Counted from the first letter of the stretch, positions 44,079-53,703 are shown. The stretch: DNA of 64,000 nt from Psychrobacillus sp044762655 (GCF_044762655.1 NZ_JBIWER010000002.1:124001-188000), one strand, 5' to 3'. A program made the numbers and translations. The notes: generated from the letters alone by a model not told the origin.

Positions 44079-44170
44079 AAGCATCCCCTTTATAAACTAT
44101 GTGATTAAGACTAATTTTACCATTATATATATAGAAAAACGAGGAGATGATATAAGAAGATATAGAATAA

Positions 44171-44205
44171 ATAAAACCCCTAAACAAAGTAGTTTTTGTC
44201 TAGGG
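44171..44205 (-). terminator. Terminator of the YflT-like gene
   Basis: Minus-strand CCCTAGACAAA pairs with TTTGTTTAGGG (one G-T pair), followed by GTTTTATTT. Confidence 0.8.
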
Positions 44206-44229
44206 ATAGTTCCGAATATATTAAGAAAA

Positions 44230-44703
44230 TTAGCGCTCACCACGGTCGCTTAATGGGTATTGATTTAATCTGTTTTCCACGTCTCCAACACGAATCGATT
44301 CACTCGTTTCGCCGAAATCGGTTCCTTCATAGGAGGAGTCCGACTGATTTTTCGCATATTCATCGTAAACTGTACCATAATTCTTATCTACATAAAGGAG
44401 AATTCCGCCGTTTTTGACTACGCTATAGTAGCGCTCAGACTCCTCGTCCGTAAATCCCATTTGACTAAAAGCGGCACGAACAGGCTCATCTCCTGTTAAA
44501 AAGGCCTTGAATTTATCTAACCAGTTACCTTCAACCGATTCCAACTCTACATTAGTTTGGCCACGAACAATCGAAAGTGATTCCTGATGATTAGTGACTA
44601 CATAAATATCGTCCTCTACATAGCCTTCTAACTTTAATTCATTAATCTTATCGAGCACCTCTTGCTCTGTTTGGAAAGATCCTACAAATTTTTTTTCTGC
44701 CAT
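44230..44703 (-). CDS. General stress protein, YflT domain
   Basis: A 157-residue cytoplasmic protein with the YflT/general stress protein 17M-like domain in the first 110 residues: FVGSFQTEQEVLDKINEL, DIYVVTNHQESLSIV, WLDKFKAFLTGDEPVRAAF and GGILLYVDKNYG. The tail is acidic and Ser-rich. The molecular role is unknown; homologues are sigma-B induced in B. subtilis, and a sigma-B-type promoter lies at 44748-44772. Its first 115 residues closely match the gene at 53704. Confidence 0.88.
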   Translation of the reverse strand: MAEKKFVGSFQTEQEVLDKINELKLEGYVEDDIYVVTNHQESLSIVRGQTNVELESVEGNWLDKFKAFLTGDEPVRAAFSQMGFTDEESERYYSVVKNGGILLYVDKNYGTVYDEYAKNQSDSSYEGTDFGETSESIRVGDVENRLNQYPLSDRGER

Positions 44704-44747
44704 GATTGATTGCCTCCTATTTTATAAAATTTAACCTTGGTTTATTA

Positions 44748-44772
44748 TTACCCTTTTAAAATTGTATGAAAC
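44748..44772 (-). promoter_or_regulatory. Sigma-B-type promoter of the YflT-like gene
   Basis: Minus-strand GTTTCA, 13 nt, GGGTAA, about 45 nt before the ATG. It differs from the GTTTAA-N13-15-GGGWAW consensus at one base. Confidence 0.72.
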
Positions 44773-44849
44773 GACATGTGATAAACTAAAAGGTAACGAA
44801 CCCTAGGTGACCAATAGATACTCTATATATAGGTTGGAAAGGATATGCA

Positions 44850-47800
44850 ATGAACTTTTTAATGAATGAATCAAAAATAAAAAAATTATGTGGTGGTACA
44901 GCTTTTAAAAAAGGCAAATCTTATTATCAAGCTGGAAAAGTACAGGTGCAATCCTTTCAACCCGAAGAATCGCTCATCAAAGCTACAGTGCATGCAGTTG
45001 ATGATGTGGAAGTCATGGTGGCAGCAGATTTGAATGGAAAGGTCGGTGCCACTTGTACATGTCCGCCCATAGGTTTTGTCCAAACGTATTGTCAACATAT
45101 TGCAGCGGTATTATTTGTAGTAGAGGAAAAGGAAACAGAGGAACGGCTAGCAAAGAGAATGCTCGATCTATTTGGAAATAGTTCTATGCAACCAACTGCA
45201 AAGCAATTGCATTTTGACAAAAGACTGCCACTTCAAGTGGAATTTATATGTCTTCCCGTATCTCTAGAGAAAGGTGAGTATGGATTTGGAGTACAGATGA
45301 ATGTGGGTCCAAATACATTACATCATATTTCTAACGTGAAGGAGTTTCTACTTCATCTCGAGAAAAAAGAGCCGTTTGAGTTTGTAACGGGGCAGTATTA
45401 TGCGCAGGAAATTTACAGCTTTTCTAAAGCGACGGATGAAGTTCTTCAGCTTTTGTTAAAGGGACAGCATGAGCAAGCCGTACAAGCGGATACTCTAGTT
45501 ATATCTGCATCTGATTGGGAGCAGATACTTCCTCTATTAACGAAAGTGCCGTTAGTAAAATTCATGTTCGAAGAAAAAATATATGAAGGTATACAATTTG
45601 GAAAAGACCTGCCTCTTCGTTTTACTTTTGATGAAGCGAATACAACAAATTATCAGCTGAACGTGAAAGGACTCGATCGAATTATTGTGTTCAAAGGCTA
45701 TGGATATGCATTTTCAGATGGTATTTTGTACAAACTTCCTCCGGCTGAATGTATCAGACTAGCAGAGTTAAAGGAAATGCTCGATCACTCTGGAAAGCAT
45801 GAATTAATCATATCAGAGAGTCAAATCGATCATTTTATGGAGAAAACGATACCTGGACTTATGAAACTTGGTTATGTACATATAGCGGATTCTATTTCAA
45901 AAAGAATGGGAGAAACGCCGCTTCGCATTAAGCTGTTTCTAGACCGTGTCAAGCACCGAATACTAGCAGGTCTCGAATTCCATTACGGACATCTAGTTCT
46001 CAATCCTAGTGAGGAGATGGAGCTGGAAGTAATGCATTATCCAGGTATTAGACGCCAGCTCGATAAGGAGAAACAGATAATCGATGTACTAATAGAGAAC
46101 GGATTTACTCAAACTCCAGGTGGTTTCTACTTATTCGATGAAGAGGCTGAGTATCATTTTTTATATCATGTACTACCTGACTTGGGGAAGTCGGTGCAAA
46201 TCTATGCATCAACAGCTGTTAAAATGCGTATACAAAGAGGATATATTGGTCCAAGGATACGAGTGGAAGTCAAAGAGCGAACAGATTGGCTAGAGTTTAA
46301 GTTTGATTTAAAAGAAATTCCTGAAAAAGAAATCCAAAGACTAATGGCTTCCATGGAAGAAAAGCGAAGGTTTTATCGTATTCCAGGAGGCAGCTTAGTT
46401 TCACTTGAGACTCCTGAATACCAAGCGTTATCTAGCTTTATCATAGACATGGGAATCACAACTGATACTCTTGAAGAGGAAATCCATGTTCCGTTGATAA
46501 AAGGAATGCAATTAATCGACTCTTTGGAGCAAAGCGACCTGATGGAACCAGGTGAAAAGTTTGCTAAGCTTATGAAAAACTTGCACGATCCCGAAATATT
46601 TGAGTTAGATACTCCAATTCCTTTAGAAGTGGTACTAAGAGATTATCAAAAAGTAGGGTTTCGATGGTTCCAACTTCTAGCGAAATATAAATTTGGTGGC
46701 ATTCTAGCAGATGATATGGGACTTGGTAAAACGCTTCAAAGTATTGCTTTCATAGAATCTGTACTTTCAGATCTTCGTGCACGCAGTTTACCAGTGTTAA
46801 TCGTATGTCCTGCATCGCTTCTATATAATTGGAAAAATGAGCTAAAGAAATTCACGCCACATATTCAAGTGCAGGTAATAGATGGAGATAAAACAAACAG
46901 AAGTAATTTATGGAAAAAGACTATCCAAACTGATGTAATAGTTACTTCATATCCAACACTGCGAATGGATAAAGATCTATATGGAAACCGCCTTTTTCAT
47001 ACATTGTTCTTAGACGAAGCACAGGCTTTTAAAAACCCATTAACGAAAACAGCAAAAGCGGTGAAGACGATCCAGGCAGAAAATCGATTTGCCTTAACAG
47101 GAACCCCAATCGAGAACGCTTTAGATGAACTCTGGTCCATATTCCATGTTGTGTTTCCAGAACTATTGCCTGGCAGAAGAGCCTTTAGTGAATTGAGCCG
47201 TGAAAATATTGCAAAAAGAGTACGTCCTTTTATATTGCGCCGGATGAAACAAGATGTACTAAAGGAATTGCCTGCGAAGACGGAAACGATGCTGTATTCC
47301 GAATTACAAATGGAACAAAAAACATTGTATGCGGCTTATTTAGCTGAGCTCAAACAGGATGCTTTGAAACATTTGAAAAAGGGCAGTCTCCAAAGAAACC
47401 GTATAAGAATATTAGCCGGATTAACTAGACTTCGCCAGCTATGCTGTCATCCAGCTCTTTTCGTAGAAGGATATAAGGGAAGCTCAGCTAAATTTGAACA
47501 GTTGATGGAGTTGTTAGAGGAATGCCGTATTTCAGGTAGACGGGTGCTTATTTTTTCTCAGTTTACACAGATGCTAAGTATTATTAGAGGGCAACTTATA
47601 CGAGTGGGAACCCCTTATTTCTACTTAGATGGCCAAACTCCATCTGAGGAGCGAGTAGAATTATGTGATCGTTTTAATAACGGAGAAGGTAATCTATTTC
47701 TTATTTCGTTGAAAGCAGGGGGGACTGGGTTAAATCTGACTGGAGCAGATACAGTTATTCTTTACGACTTGTGGTGGAATCCGGCGGTGGAGCAGCAAGC

Positions 47801-47999
47801 TGCAGACCGTGCTCATCGAATGGGACAGGAAAACGAAGTACACGTCATTCGTTTAATTGCCAAGGGTACAATTGAAGAAAAAATTACTCAACTGCAACAC
47901 AAAAAGAAAAACCTTATTGATGAAGTCATTCATTCTGGGCAGGACACTTTGTCTACTATGACAGAGGAGGATATAAAAGAAATATTAATGATTGAATAG
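44850..47999 (+). CDS. SNF2-family DEAD/H-box helicase with N-terminal SWIM zinc finger
   Basis: A 1049-residue ATP-dependent DNA translocase. The SWIM motif is CTCPP...YCQHI near residues 70-90. The two-lobed SNF2 motor starts near residue 595 (LRDYQKVGFRWFQ), with Walker A DDMGLGKTLQ, DEAQ box LDEAQAFKNP, ALTGTPIEN, then the C-terminal lobe GRRVLIFSQFTQM, SLKAGGTGLNL and DRAHRMGQ. Such bacterial Swi2/Snf2 proteins (RapA/HepA relatives) may remodel protein-DNA or RNA polymerase complexes. ATG 44850 follows GGAAAGGA. Monocistronic with a terminator. Confidence 0.93.
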   Translation: MNFLMNESKIKKLCGGTAFKKGKSYYQAGKVQVQSFQPEESLIKATVHAVDDVEVMVAADLNGKVGATCTCPPIGFVQTYCQHIAAVLFVVEEKETEERLAKRMLDLFGNSSMQPTAKQLHFDKRLPLQVEFICLPVSLEKGEYGFGVQMNVGPNTLHHISNVKEFLLHLEKKEPFEFVTGQYYAQEIYSFSKATDEVLQLLLKGQHEQAVQADTLVISASDWEQILPLLTKVPLVKFMFEEKIYEGIQFGKDLPLRFTFDEANTTNYQLNVKGLDRIIVFKGYGYAFSDGILYKLPPAECIRLAELKEMLDHSGKHELIISESQIDHFMEKTIPGLMKLGYVHIADSISKRMGETPLRIKLFLDRVKHRILAGLEFHYGHLVLNPSEEMELEVMHYPGIRRQLDKEKQIIDVLIENGFTQTPGGFYLFDEEAEYHFLYHVLPDLGKSVQIYASTAVKMRIQRGYIGPRIRVEVKERTDWLEFKFDLKEIPEKEIQRLMASMEEKRRFYRIPGGSLVSLETPEYQALSSFIIDMGITTDTLEEEIHVPLIKGMQLIDSLEQSDLMEPGEKFAKLMKNLHDPEIFELDTPIPLEVVLRDYQKVGFRWFQLLAKYKFGGILADDMGLGKTLQSIAFIESVLSDLRARSLPVLIVCPASLLYNWKNELKKFTPHIQVQVIDGDKTNRSNLWKKTIQTDVIVTSYPTLRMDKDLYGNRLFHTLFLDEAQAFKNPLTKTAKAVKTIQAENRFALTGTPIENALDELWSIFHVVFPELLPGRRAFSELSRENIAKRVRPFILRRMKQDVLKELPAKTETMLYSELQMEQKTLYAAYLAELKQDALKHLKKGSLQRNRIRILAGLTRLRQLCCHPALFVEGYKGSSAKFEQLMELLEECRISGRRVLIFSQFTQMLSIIRGQLIRVGTPYFYLDGQTPSEERVELCDRFNNGEGNLFLISLKAGGTGLNLTGADTVILYDLWWNPAVEQQAADRAHRMGQENEVHVIRLIAKGTIEEKITQLQHKKKNLIDEVIHSGQDTLSTMTEEDIKEILMIE

Positions 48000-48022
48000 G
48001 TATGGTAGATCATAGAAGAAAG

Positions 48023-48062
48023 GTCCAAGTTAAGCGTTCAACGTTTAGTTTGGATTTTTTAT
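48023..48062 (+). terminator. Terminator after the SNF2 gene
   Basis: GTCCAAGTTAAGCG pairs with CGTTTAGTTTGGAT (several G-T pairs), followed by six T. From here to 48360 the sequence is AT-rich with no gene. Confidence 0.75.
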
Positions 48063-48367
48063 TTATTAAATTTTGATTTAAGTAAACTACTTTTTTCTAA
48101 ACAATAATAGTATTAAGCTTTTCCCCTGCTAATTTGACTTTAAATAAGCCATTCTAAGTTAATCATCTTTAATTCTCAATACCAGAAAGTCTTAGTCAGT
48201 TTAAAAGCCTTGAAAGCCTCTTTAATGGCTTAAAATAAGAAATAGGTAATTAAAACAATATTAATATCCTTTTATAAAGTTATAGTTATTAGAATTTTTA
48301 ATAGGACTGTTGGAGAATAAGCAATTATAAAACTTATATAATTTTTTTATTTTCACAATAAAATTCA

Positions 48368-48550
48368 GTGTATTCAAAAACGTATACAAGTATACAAAAA
48401 GAAAACATAATGTGTACAATTTAGTGTACGTGTATACAAATATGTGTACATATTGATTTATAGGCATGTGTACAAGAGTGTAAACAAGTATACGAAATTA
48501 TATTATTTGTGTACGAAGTTAGAGGGAATGTGTACAATTTGAATACAACT
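48368..48550 (+). other. Iteron array, candidate ParR-binding centromere (parC)
   Basis: About eleven copies of GTGTACA or GTATACA half-sites occur in 180 nt, for example at 48381, 48390, 48411, 48424, 48431, 48444, 48468, 48490, 48509 and 48530, irregularly spaced and in AT-rich DNA. They lie directly upstream of actin-like ParM and its partner, the place where type II partition loci keep the centromere that ParR binds and uses to repress the operon. Confidence 0.72.
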
Positions 48551-48624
48551 TTTGGTGGATTGACCGAGCTTTGCCAGTAAGATAATCTTTAAAGGGTAAA
48601 ACATATAGTTGAAGGGATGATTTG

Positions 48625-49809
48625 ATGAACACTTCAAGAATTTGCGCAATCGATGTAGGAAATGACTCAGTCAAAGCTTTATTTGGCAAGTTAGATTATG
48701 AACTAAATATTCCAAATGTCATAGCAGTATCAACAGAGGATAGACCGGTAATAGGTATAGAGGAACTGAATGATAAGGATCCAATTGAAGGAATTCATAT
48801 TAAAGTGCACTCCCCTGCCCTAAACGAAAATAATGTAATTTACCGTGTTGGAAGCTTAGCAACAAAAAGTGATAATGCAACTGAATTAGACCCTGGCAGC
48901 AACAAATCAGAGGAAGATCAAACATTAGTTATGTTATTTGCTACTTTAGCTTTAGATGCAGTTAGAGGAGAAAACGCAGAAGCTTTTAAAAAGAACAATA
49001 ATGTAATTGATGCAAACTATACACTAGGAACTGGTCTGCCACTTCGAGAAGTAAAAGAAGGAAAAGATGTAGGCTATCGCTCGCAGCTATTAGGATCAGT
49101 TCACCAAGTAGAGTTTTTAGTAACGCCTAAATACCAAGGGTTAAAAGTGAATATTAAGTTTGATGAAGTTAAAATATATCCTGAAGGATTTGCAGCATAT
49201 ATTAACTTAGTAATGGATAACGATTTAAACATTATTAATAGAGATTTAGTAGACAAAAGTATCCTTATACAAGATATTGGTGGCTTATCAACTGATGTTG
49301 CGGTCATTAAGAATCGTAATGTAGATGACGATAAAGCACAGGGATTCAATTTAGGTGTTTCTGAAGCACTAGAATCCATTAGAGAAGAAATTAGATTAAA
49401 ACATGGTGTGGAATTAGATAGTCGGAGAGATGTTGTAGATATCATCACCAGAAAAAATGACAGAAATCATATTATGGTCAATGGTAGCCGTACAAGCGTT
49501 CACGATATTACAGATCGAATTCTTTTAGACTTAGCGAAAAAAGAATATCGCCATTTGCGTAATGTTTGGCAAAAAAATTCGCAAACAGAAATCTGCTATT
49601 TTGTAGGTGGCGGTGCGATTGTATTAAAAGAATATATTAAAACACTAAACAATAACCTAAATGGCTATAATATCGAATTCTTTGAAGATGAGAAGGAAAG
49701 TATTTGGATGATGGCAAATGCTTACTACAAATTAATCTCTGATTTTGTTAGAAAGAATAAGAAGGATATAAAAAGCAATGAAGCAACGAAACAAAAAGTA
49801 GAAAAATAG
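48625..49809 (+). CDS. parM: ParM-like actin ATPase (plasmid-type segregation protein)
   Basis: A 394-residue actin-fold ATPase. N-terminal CAIDVGNDSVKALFG is phosphate loop 1, DIGGLSTDVAVIKN is phosphate loop 2, and CYFVGGGAIVLKEYI is the adenosine motif. These proteins form dynamic filaments that push DNA molecules apart. The closest relatives should be ParM/Alp7A-like proteins of Gram-positive plasmids and elements. ATG 48625 follows AAGGGATGA; a TTG one codon earlier is possible. It is followed 9 nt later by the ParR-like gene, with an iteron array upstream, so the locus looks complete. Confidence 0.85.
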   Translation: MNTSRICAIDVGNDSVKALFGKLDYELNIPNVIAVSTEDRPVIGIEELNDKDPIEGIHIKVHSPALNENNVIYRVGSLATKSDNATELDPGSNKSEEDQTLVMLFATLALDAVRGENAEAFKKNNNVIDANYTLGTGLPLREVKEGKDVGYRSQLLGSVHQVEFLVTPKYQGLKVNIKFDEVKIYPEGFAAYINLVMDNDLNIINRDLVDKSILIQDIGGLSTDVAVIKNRNVDDDKAQGFNLGVSEALESIREEIRLKHGVELDSRRDVVDIITRKNDRNHIMVNGSRTSVHDITDRILLDLAKKEYRHLRNVWQKNSQTEICYFVGGGAIVLKEYIKTLNNNLNGYNIEFFEDEKESIWMMANAYYKLISDFVRKNKKDIKSNEATKQKVEK

Positions 49810-49818
49810 GGTGATTTT

Positions 49819-50430
49819 ATGGAAAAATCGAGGAACTCTGGTATCCAAAGGGGTCAAGCAATTACTTTTCGTCTGCCTTCTGACACTCCTGATCACATTT
49901 TAAAGCAAATGCAAAAGTTAAAAGAGACTGAGAGAAGAAACTTTTCTAGCAAAATAGCGGAGTTTGTTTTGGAGGGGGTAAGTACTTCCTTATCTAAGGA
50001 TAGAGAAACTATCACTATTCCTATGCCGAAACAGTTAAGCAAAGAACAGCGTAACTGGCTCAAACACGCACACTCCGAGGCTATGTTAGGAAATATTGTA
50101 TACCATTTGTTGTCAGATCCAGTTCGTGCAATGTCTATTCTTGCCTCTCTTAACAGTAATGCCTTAGATATTGACCAAGCCCTATATTTACAACCTGAGC
50201 CGACGGAAAAAGTAGAACATGAGTTTACTTCTAATATTAATTTTTCGACTGAACCAAAGGGCATTCAATCAGAACTTCCAACAGATGAACTTGAAGATGA
50301 TTTGATGAACTTTGACTGGGAACAAGCAAAACAAGAGCATGTTGCAACGGAAGAAGATTCCGAACAGCATGTCGAAACTGAAAGCTTAGATGATTTACTT
50401 GGAGATTTTCTTTCAAGAATGAATAAATAG
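49819..50430 (+). CDS. ParR-like DNA-binding partner
   Basis: A 203-residue protein with a basic N-terminal part (QAITFRLPSDTPDHILKQM, like a ribbon-helix-helix strand plus helix) and a long acidic tail (DELEDDLMNFDWEQ, ESLDDLLGDFLSRM). ParR proteins bind the centromere through an N-terminal ribbon-helix-helix domain and the ParM filament end through their C-terminus, which fits this layout. ATG 49819 follows AGGGTGA. Assignment rests mainly on position after parM; sequence similarity between ParR families is low. Confidence 0.68.
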   Translation: MEKSRNSGIQRGQAITFRLPSDTPDHILKQMQKLKETERRNFSSKIAEFVLEGVSTSLSKDRETITIPMPKQLSKEQRNWLKHAHSEAMLGNIVYHLLSDPVRAMSILASLNSNALDIDQALYLQPEPTEKVEHEFTSNINFSTEPKGIQSELPTDELEDDLMNFDWEQAKQEHVATEEDSEQHVETESLDDLLGDFLSRMNK

Positions 50431-50475
50431 GAATAGAATAATGTGTAGTAATAATTCTAATCAAATAAAGAAATC

Positions 50476-50525
50476 AAAATCCCCTGGAACCAGTGACAAT
50501 TCATTCCAGGGGATTTTGTATTTTA
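50476..50525 (+). terminator. Terminator of the parMR operon
   Basis: AAAATCCCCTGGAA (50476-50489) and TTCCAGGGGATTTT (50504-50517) form a perfect 14-bp stem with a T-rich tail. Confidence 0.92.
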
Positions 50526-50663
50526 TCATAAAAAATAATCGACATATCCACAGATTATGTTGATTATTCAACGTTTCACTATCTTTTGCTGATAGCATTT
50601 AGTCATCTTTTCTTTTATATTGAATATTGTTAAACAACACAATGTTTATTAATTGGAGGGGAA

Positions 50664-50699
50664 ATGATGAAGAACATTTTGGGTAAAGCAAATTATTGA
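50664..50699 (+). CDS. Tiny frame MMKNILGKANY, possible gene remnant
   Basis: ATG 50664 follows TTGGAGGGG at good spacing, but the frame stops after 11 codons. It may be the start of a gene lost by deletion, or a short leader. The next hairpin is at 50760. No function can be assigned. Confidence 0.25.
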   Translation: MMKNILGKANY

Positions 50700-50759
50700 A
50701 AAGCCATCTTAATCAGATGAAACAAATACGGAAGTTATAGAATAGGATATAATTCTACC

Positions 50760-50796
50760 AGACCACAGCTCTATTAAAAGCAGTGGTTTGTTTTTG
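50760..50796 (+). terminator. Terminator upstream of the ABC exporter
   Basis: AGACCACAGC and GCAGTGGTTT pair with one mismatch around a 10-nt loop, followed by GTTTTTG. It would end transcription from the 50664 remnant. Confidence 0.65.
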
Positions 50797-50957
50797 ATTA
50801 TTCAGTAGAGGGAAGTATCCCAAAAGCTCCTATGGGGCCTTTAAAAAAATATCCCAAATCAACAGTGTGTTCAGAAATGAATTGTATAAAAATGCTAGTT
50901 ATGATGATATTATTGCAGAAAACAACTAAATTCCTTAAAGATAGAAGGAGTGAGAAG

Positions 50958-51881
50958 ATGACGATGATTTCATTACAACATGTCACAAAGGATTATGGAA
51001 ATGGACGGGGGATTTTTGATATTTCATTTAATGTTGAAAAAGGCACTGTATATGGCTTTTTGGGGCCAAATGGGGCGGGTAAAACGACTGCCATTCGTCA
51101 TATTATGGGATTTTCAAAACTGCAACAAGGTATCATAACAGTAAATCATCTAGATAGTTGGAAAAATGCTAGTACTATCCAAGAAAACCTCGGCTATTTA
51201 CCTGGAGAAGTAGCATTACCTGAACATTTAACAGGTGAACAATTCATTCGAATGATGATGGATTTAAGAAAAGTAAAAGATGATACACATTGTAAAAAAC
51301 TAATAGATTTCTTTGAACTCAATGCTTCGGGGAAGGTAAAACGTATGTCACTTGGGATGAAAAGAAAATTAGCGATTGTGACGGCATTCATGCATGATCC
51401 AGATGTTCTCGTACTTGATGAACCGACAAGTGGTTTGGACCCAATTATGCAGCAACGCTTTATCGATTTCGTGAGAGAAGAAAAAAAGCGTGGCAAAACG
51501 ATTTTACTTTCAAGTCATATTTTTACTGAAGTAGATGCTACTTGTGATGAAATTTCGATTATTAAAGATGGACATTTGATGTCTTCATTCAACAAACAAG
51601 AACTATTAAAAATGACAGAAAAGGTCTTTCATGTGACAGCTAAAAACGCGAAGGATTATACGCAGCTTGTGGAGAGGATTGAATCGATTGCAGAGTGCCA
51701 TCTGATCAATAAAAATGAACGCGAATTTGAACTTCAAATTGGTTGTTATCCAAGTAATTTATTACAGCTCATCAAACTATTAGCTGCCATCCCTATCTTA
51801 AGCTTCACCGAAGTACCTTTTAGTTTAGAGAAACATTTCATGAAATTTTACGATCGGCGTGTAGGAGGGGAGTTGCCTTGA
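50958..51881 (+). CDS. ABC transporter ATPase 1
   Basis: A 307-residue single ATPase domain of the antibiotic/ABC-2 exporter type. Walker A GPNGAGKTT, signature KRMSLGMKRKLA and Walker B VLVLDEPTSGLDP are intact; the last 80 residues form the C-terminal extension usual in this group. ATG 50958 follows GAAGGAGTGAGAAG; the longer frame back to 50832 has no ribosome site. Paralogous to the next ATPase (both begin MTMI, with HDVTKDYGDNRG in the second) and overlaps it by 4 nt. Confidence 0.88.
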   Translation: MTMISLQHVTKDYGNGRGIFDISFNVEKGTVYGFLGPNGAGKTTAIRHIMGFSKLQQGIITVNHLDSWKNASTIQENLGYLPGEVALPEHLTGEQFIRMMMDLRKVKDDTHCKKLIDFFELNASGKVKRMSLGMKRKLAIVTAFMHDPDVLVLDEPTSGLDPIMQQRFIDFVREEKKRGKTILLSSHIFTEVDATCDEISIIKDGHLMSSFNKQELLKMTEKVFHVTAKNAKDYTQLVERIESIAECHLINKNEREFELQIGCYPSNLLQLIKLLAAIPILSFTEVPFSLEKHFMKFYDRRVGGELP

Positions 51882-52774
51882 CAATGATTGAATTACACGA
51901 TGTAACAAAAGATTATGGAGACAATAGAGGTATTTTCAATATCAACCTTTCTATTGAATCAGGTGAAGCATTAGGATTTGTCGGCACAAATGGAGCGGGT
52001 AAAACAACGACGATTCGTCATTTAATGGGGTTTTTAAAACCAACTACTGGAACAGTGAAAATAAATACCCTTGATGCGTGGCAAGATGCTGCAGAGATTA
52101 AGAAGTGGATTGGGTATGTACCGGGTGAAATTGCCTTTCCTGATGTATCAAATGGTTGGGATTTCATTCATCAACAAGCAGAACTGTTACAAATAACGGA
52201 TTTAAACTACGCAAACGAATTGATTAACAGGCTCCAGCTCGATCCATCAGCAAATATTAAACGTATGTCAAAGGGAATGAAACAAAAAACCGCCATTGTT
52301 GTAGCACTAATGGCCAATTCACCTATTCTAATTTTGGATGAGCCTACAACGGGACTTGACCCTTTAATGCGGGCGGAATTTATACGAATTATCAAAGAAG
52401 AAAAAGCTAAAGGTAAAACGATTTTTATGTCTAGCCATATGTTCGAAGAAATCGAAGAAACTTGTGATAAAGTGGCGATGATTAAGGAGGGTAAGATAGT
52501 TACGATCACTCCTGTCTCACAGATTACTTTAAATATAAATCAACAATTTATCATCGAGTTTAGCAATGAGCAGGAACGTACTCGTTTTATACAAGAAGAG
52601 TTAGATTTGGTGGCTATTAGTAATTCAACTGTTTCTGTAAATATTGAAAAAAATTCATTAAATCATTTTTTAGCTATTTTATCAACGTATCAATTCGATA
52701 ACATAACAGAACAAAAACATACGCTTCAAGAGCATTTTTATCACCTATATACAGGAGGGAAATACCATGATTAA
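51878..52774 (+). CDS. ABC transporter ATPase 2
   Basis: A 298-residue ATPase paralogue of the preceding gene: Walker A GTNGAGKTT, signature KRMSKGMKQKTA and Walker B ILILDEPTTGLDP. The glycine after Ser in the signature is replaced by Lys-Gly in both paralogues (normal LSGG), a common variant in this group. The start is TTG 51878, with GGAGGGG 7 nt upstream, overlapping the previous stop (TTGA). It overlaps the permease gene by 8 nt. The two ATPases probably form a heterodimer. Confidence 0.88.
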   Translation: MTMIELHDVTKDYGDNRGIFNINLSIESGEALGFVGTNGAGKTTTIRHLMGFLKPTTGTVKINTLDAWQDAAEIKKWIGYVPGEIAFPDVSNGWDFIHQQAELLQITDLNYANELINRLQLDPSANIKRMSKGMKQKTAIVVALMANSPILILDEPTTGLDPLMRAEFIRIIKEEKAKGKTIFMSSHMFEEIEETCDKVAMIKEGKIVTITPVSQITLNINQQFIIEFSNEQERTRFIQEELDLVAISNSTVSVNIEKNSLNHFLAILSTYQFDNITEQKHTLQEHFYHLYTGGKYHD

Positions 52775-53552
52775 TAGCACGATTTTTAAACAAACCTTAC
52801 GCGCAAATGCAAAGCTTTGGCTAATTTTCACTATTGTTTTAACTTTATTGCAAGTAGTCATGGTCGCTGTATTTGATGATAGTACATTAACGGAGGTTAG
52901 TCATTTAGTAGAGGGTACAGCACTAGCAGGATTACTTGGACAAACGACGTTACTAAGTATGCTTGCGTCAACATTTTATTCGATTCATGGTGTCATTTTT
53001 CCAATTATTTATATCATTATGACATCGAATAGTTTAATTGCCTCACAAGTTGATCGCGGCTCCATGGCATACTTATTGTCAACACCAACGAAACGATCAA
53101 CAATTATTGTTACACAGGCTTCTTACTTAATTGTAGCCTTAGTTGTGATGTTTTGTATTGAAACAACTGCTGGTTTTATTACATTACAAGTGTTCCATTC
53201 TGACATGGATATTGTAGTTGCTGATTTAATAATGCTGAATGTTGGTTTATTTTTATTAATGTTTGCTATTAGCGGTATTTCGTTCTTTTTCTCAAGCTAT
53301 TGTAACTTATCGAAAAACTCCCTTGCTTTTGGCGCTGGTATTCCCATTGCCTTTTTCTTATTTCAGTTACTAAGTTCAGTTGACGATAGTCTTAATGTAC
53401 TTAGCTACTTCACAATTAACGCATTATTTGATACAACTGCTATTCTAGAAGGAGAAAACTATTGGTGGAAGCTGATCATTCTTTTAGGACTTGGCATTGT
53501 CCTATATATAGCGAGTCTAGAAGTATTCAAACGAAAAGACCTTCCGCTTTAA
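52767..53552 (+). CDS. ABC-2-type permease
   Basis: A 261-residue membrane protein with six membrane segments, the ABC-2 layout. The loop LLSTPTKRSTIIVTQ after the second segment is typical of this permease group. ATG 52767 follows ACAGGAGGG. It is the only permease in the operon, so either it dimerises or a partner lies elsewhere. Export of a drug, peptide or lipid is possible; no substrate can be read from the sequence. A terminator follows. Confidence 0.85.
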   Translation: MINSTIFKQTLRANAKLWLIFTIVLTLLQVVMVAVFDDSTLTEVSHLVEGTALAGLLGQTTLLSMLASTFYSIHGVIFPIIYIIMTSNSLIASQVDRGSMAYLLSTPTKRSTIIVTQASYLIVALVVMFCIETTAGFITLQVFHSDMDIVVADLIMLNVGLFLLMFAISGISFFFSSYCNLSKNSLAFGAGIPIAFFLFQLLSSVDDSLNVLSYFTINALFDTTAILEGENYWWKLIILLGLGIVLYIASLEVFKRKDLPL

Positions 53553-53567
53553 TCTTCACAAATCAAA

Positions 53568-53605
53568 AACGAGCATTCGAATTAAAATTCGTGAGCTCGT
53601 TCTTT
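53568..53605 (+). terminator. Terminator of the ABC exporter operon
   Basis: AACGAGC (53568-53574) pairs with GCTCGTT (53595-53601), extended by an inner TTCGAATT/AATTCG helix, with a CTTT tail. Confidence 0.8.
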
Positions 53606-53653
53606 GCTATTTGTTACTAAAAAATTGAAAACACTATAAATCTCAGTATACAA

Positions 53654-53680
53654 AACCCCAACCATTAAATAGTTGGGGTT
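53654..53680 (-). terminator. Terminator of the DUF2382 stress gene
   Basis: AACCCCAAC and GTTGGGGTT form a perfect 9-bp stem; the minus-strand tail is TTTTG. It lies 24 nt after the stop of the minus-strand gene. Confidence 0.8.
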
Positions 53681-53703
53681 ATTGATCTATTGGAATTTAA
53701 TAA

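Noticed and set aside
48261..48467. Minus-strand open frame across the iteron region
   Set aside because: Low-complexity AT-rich reading overlapping the candidate centromere, with no ribosome site.
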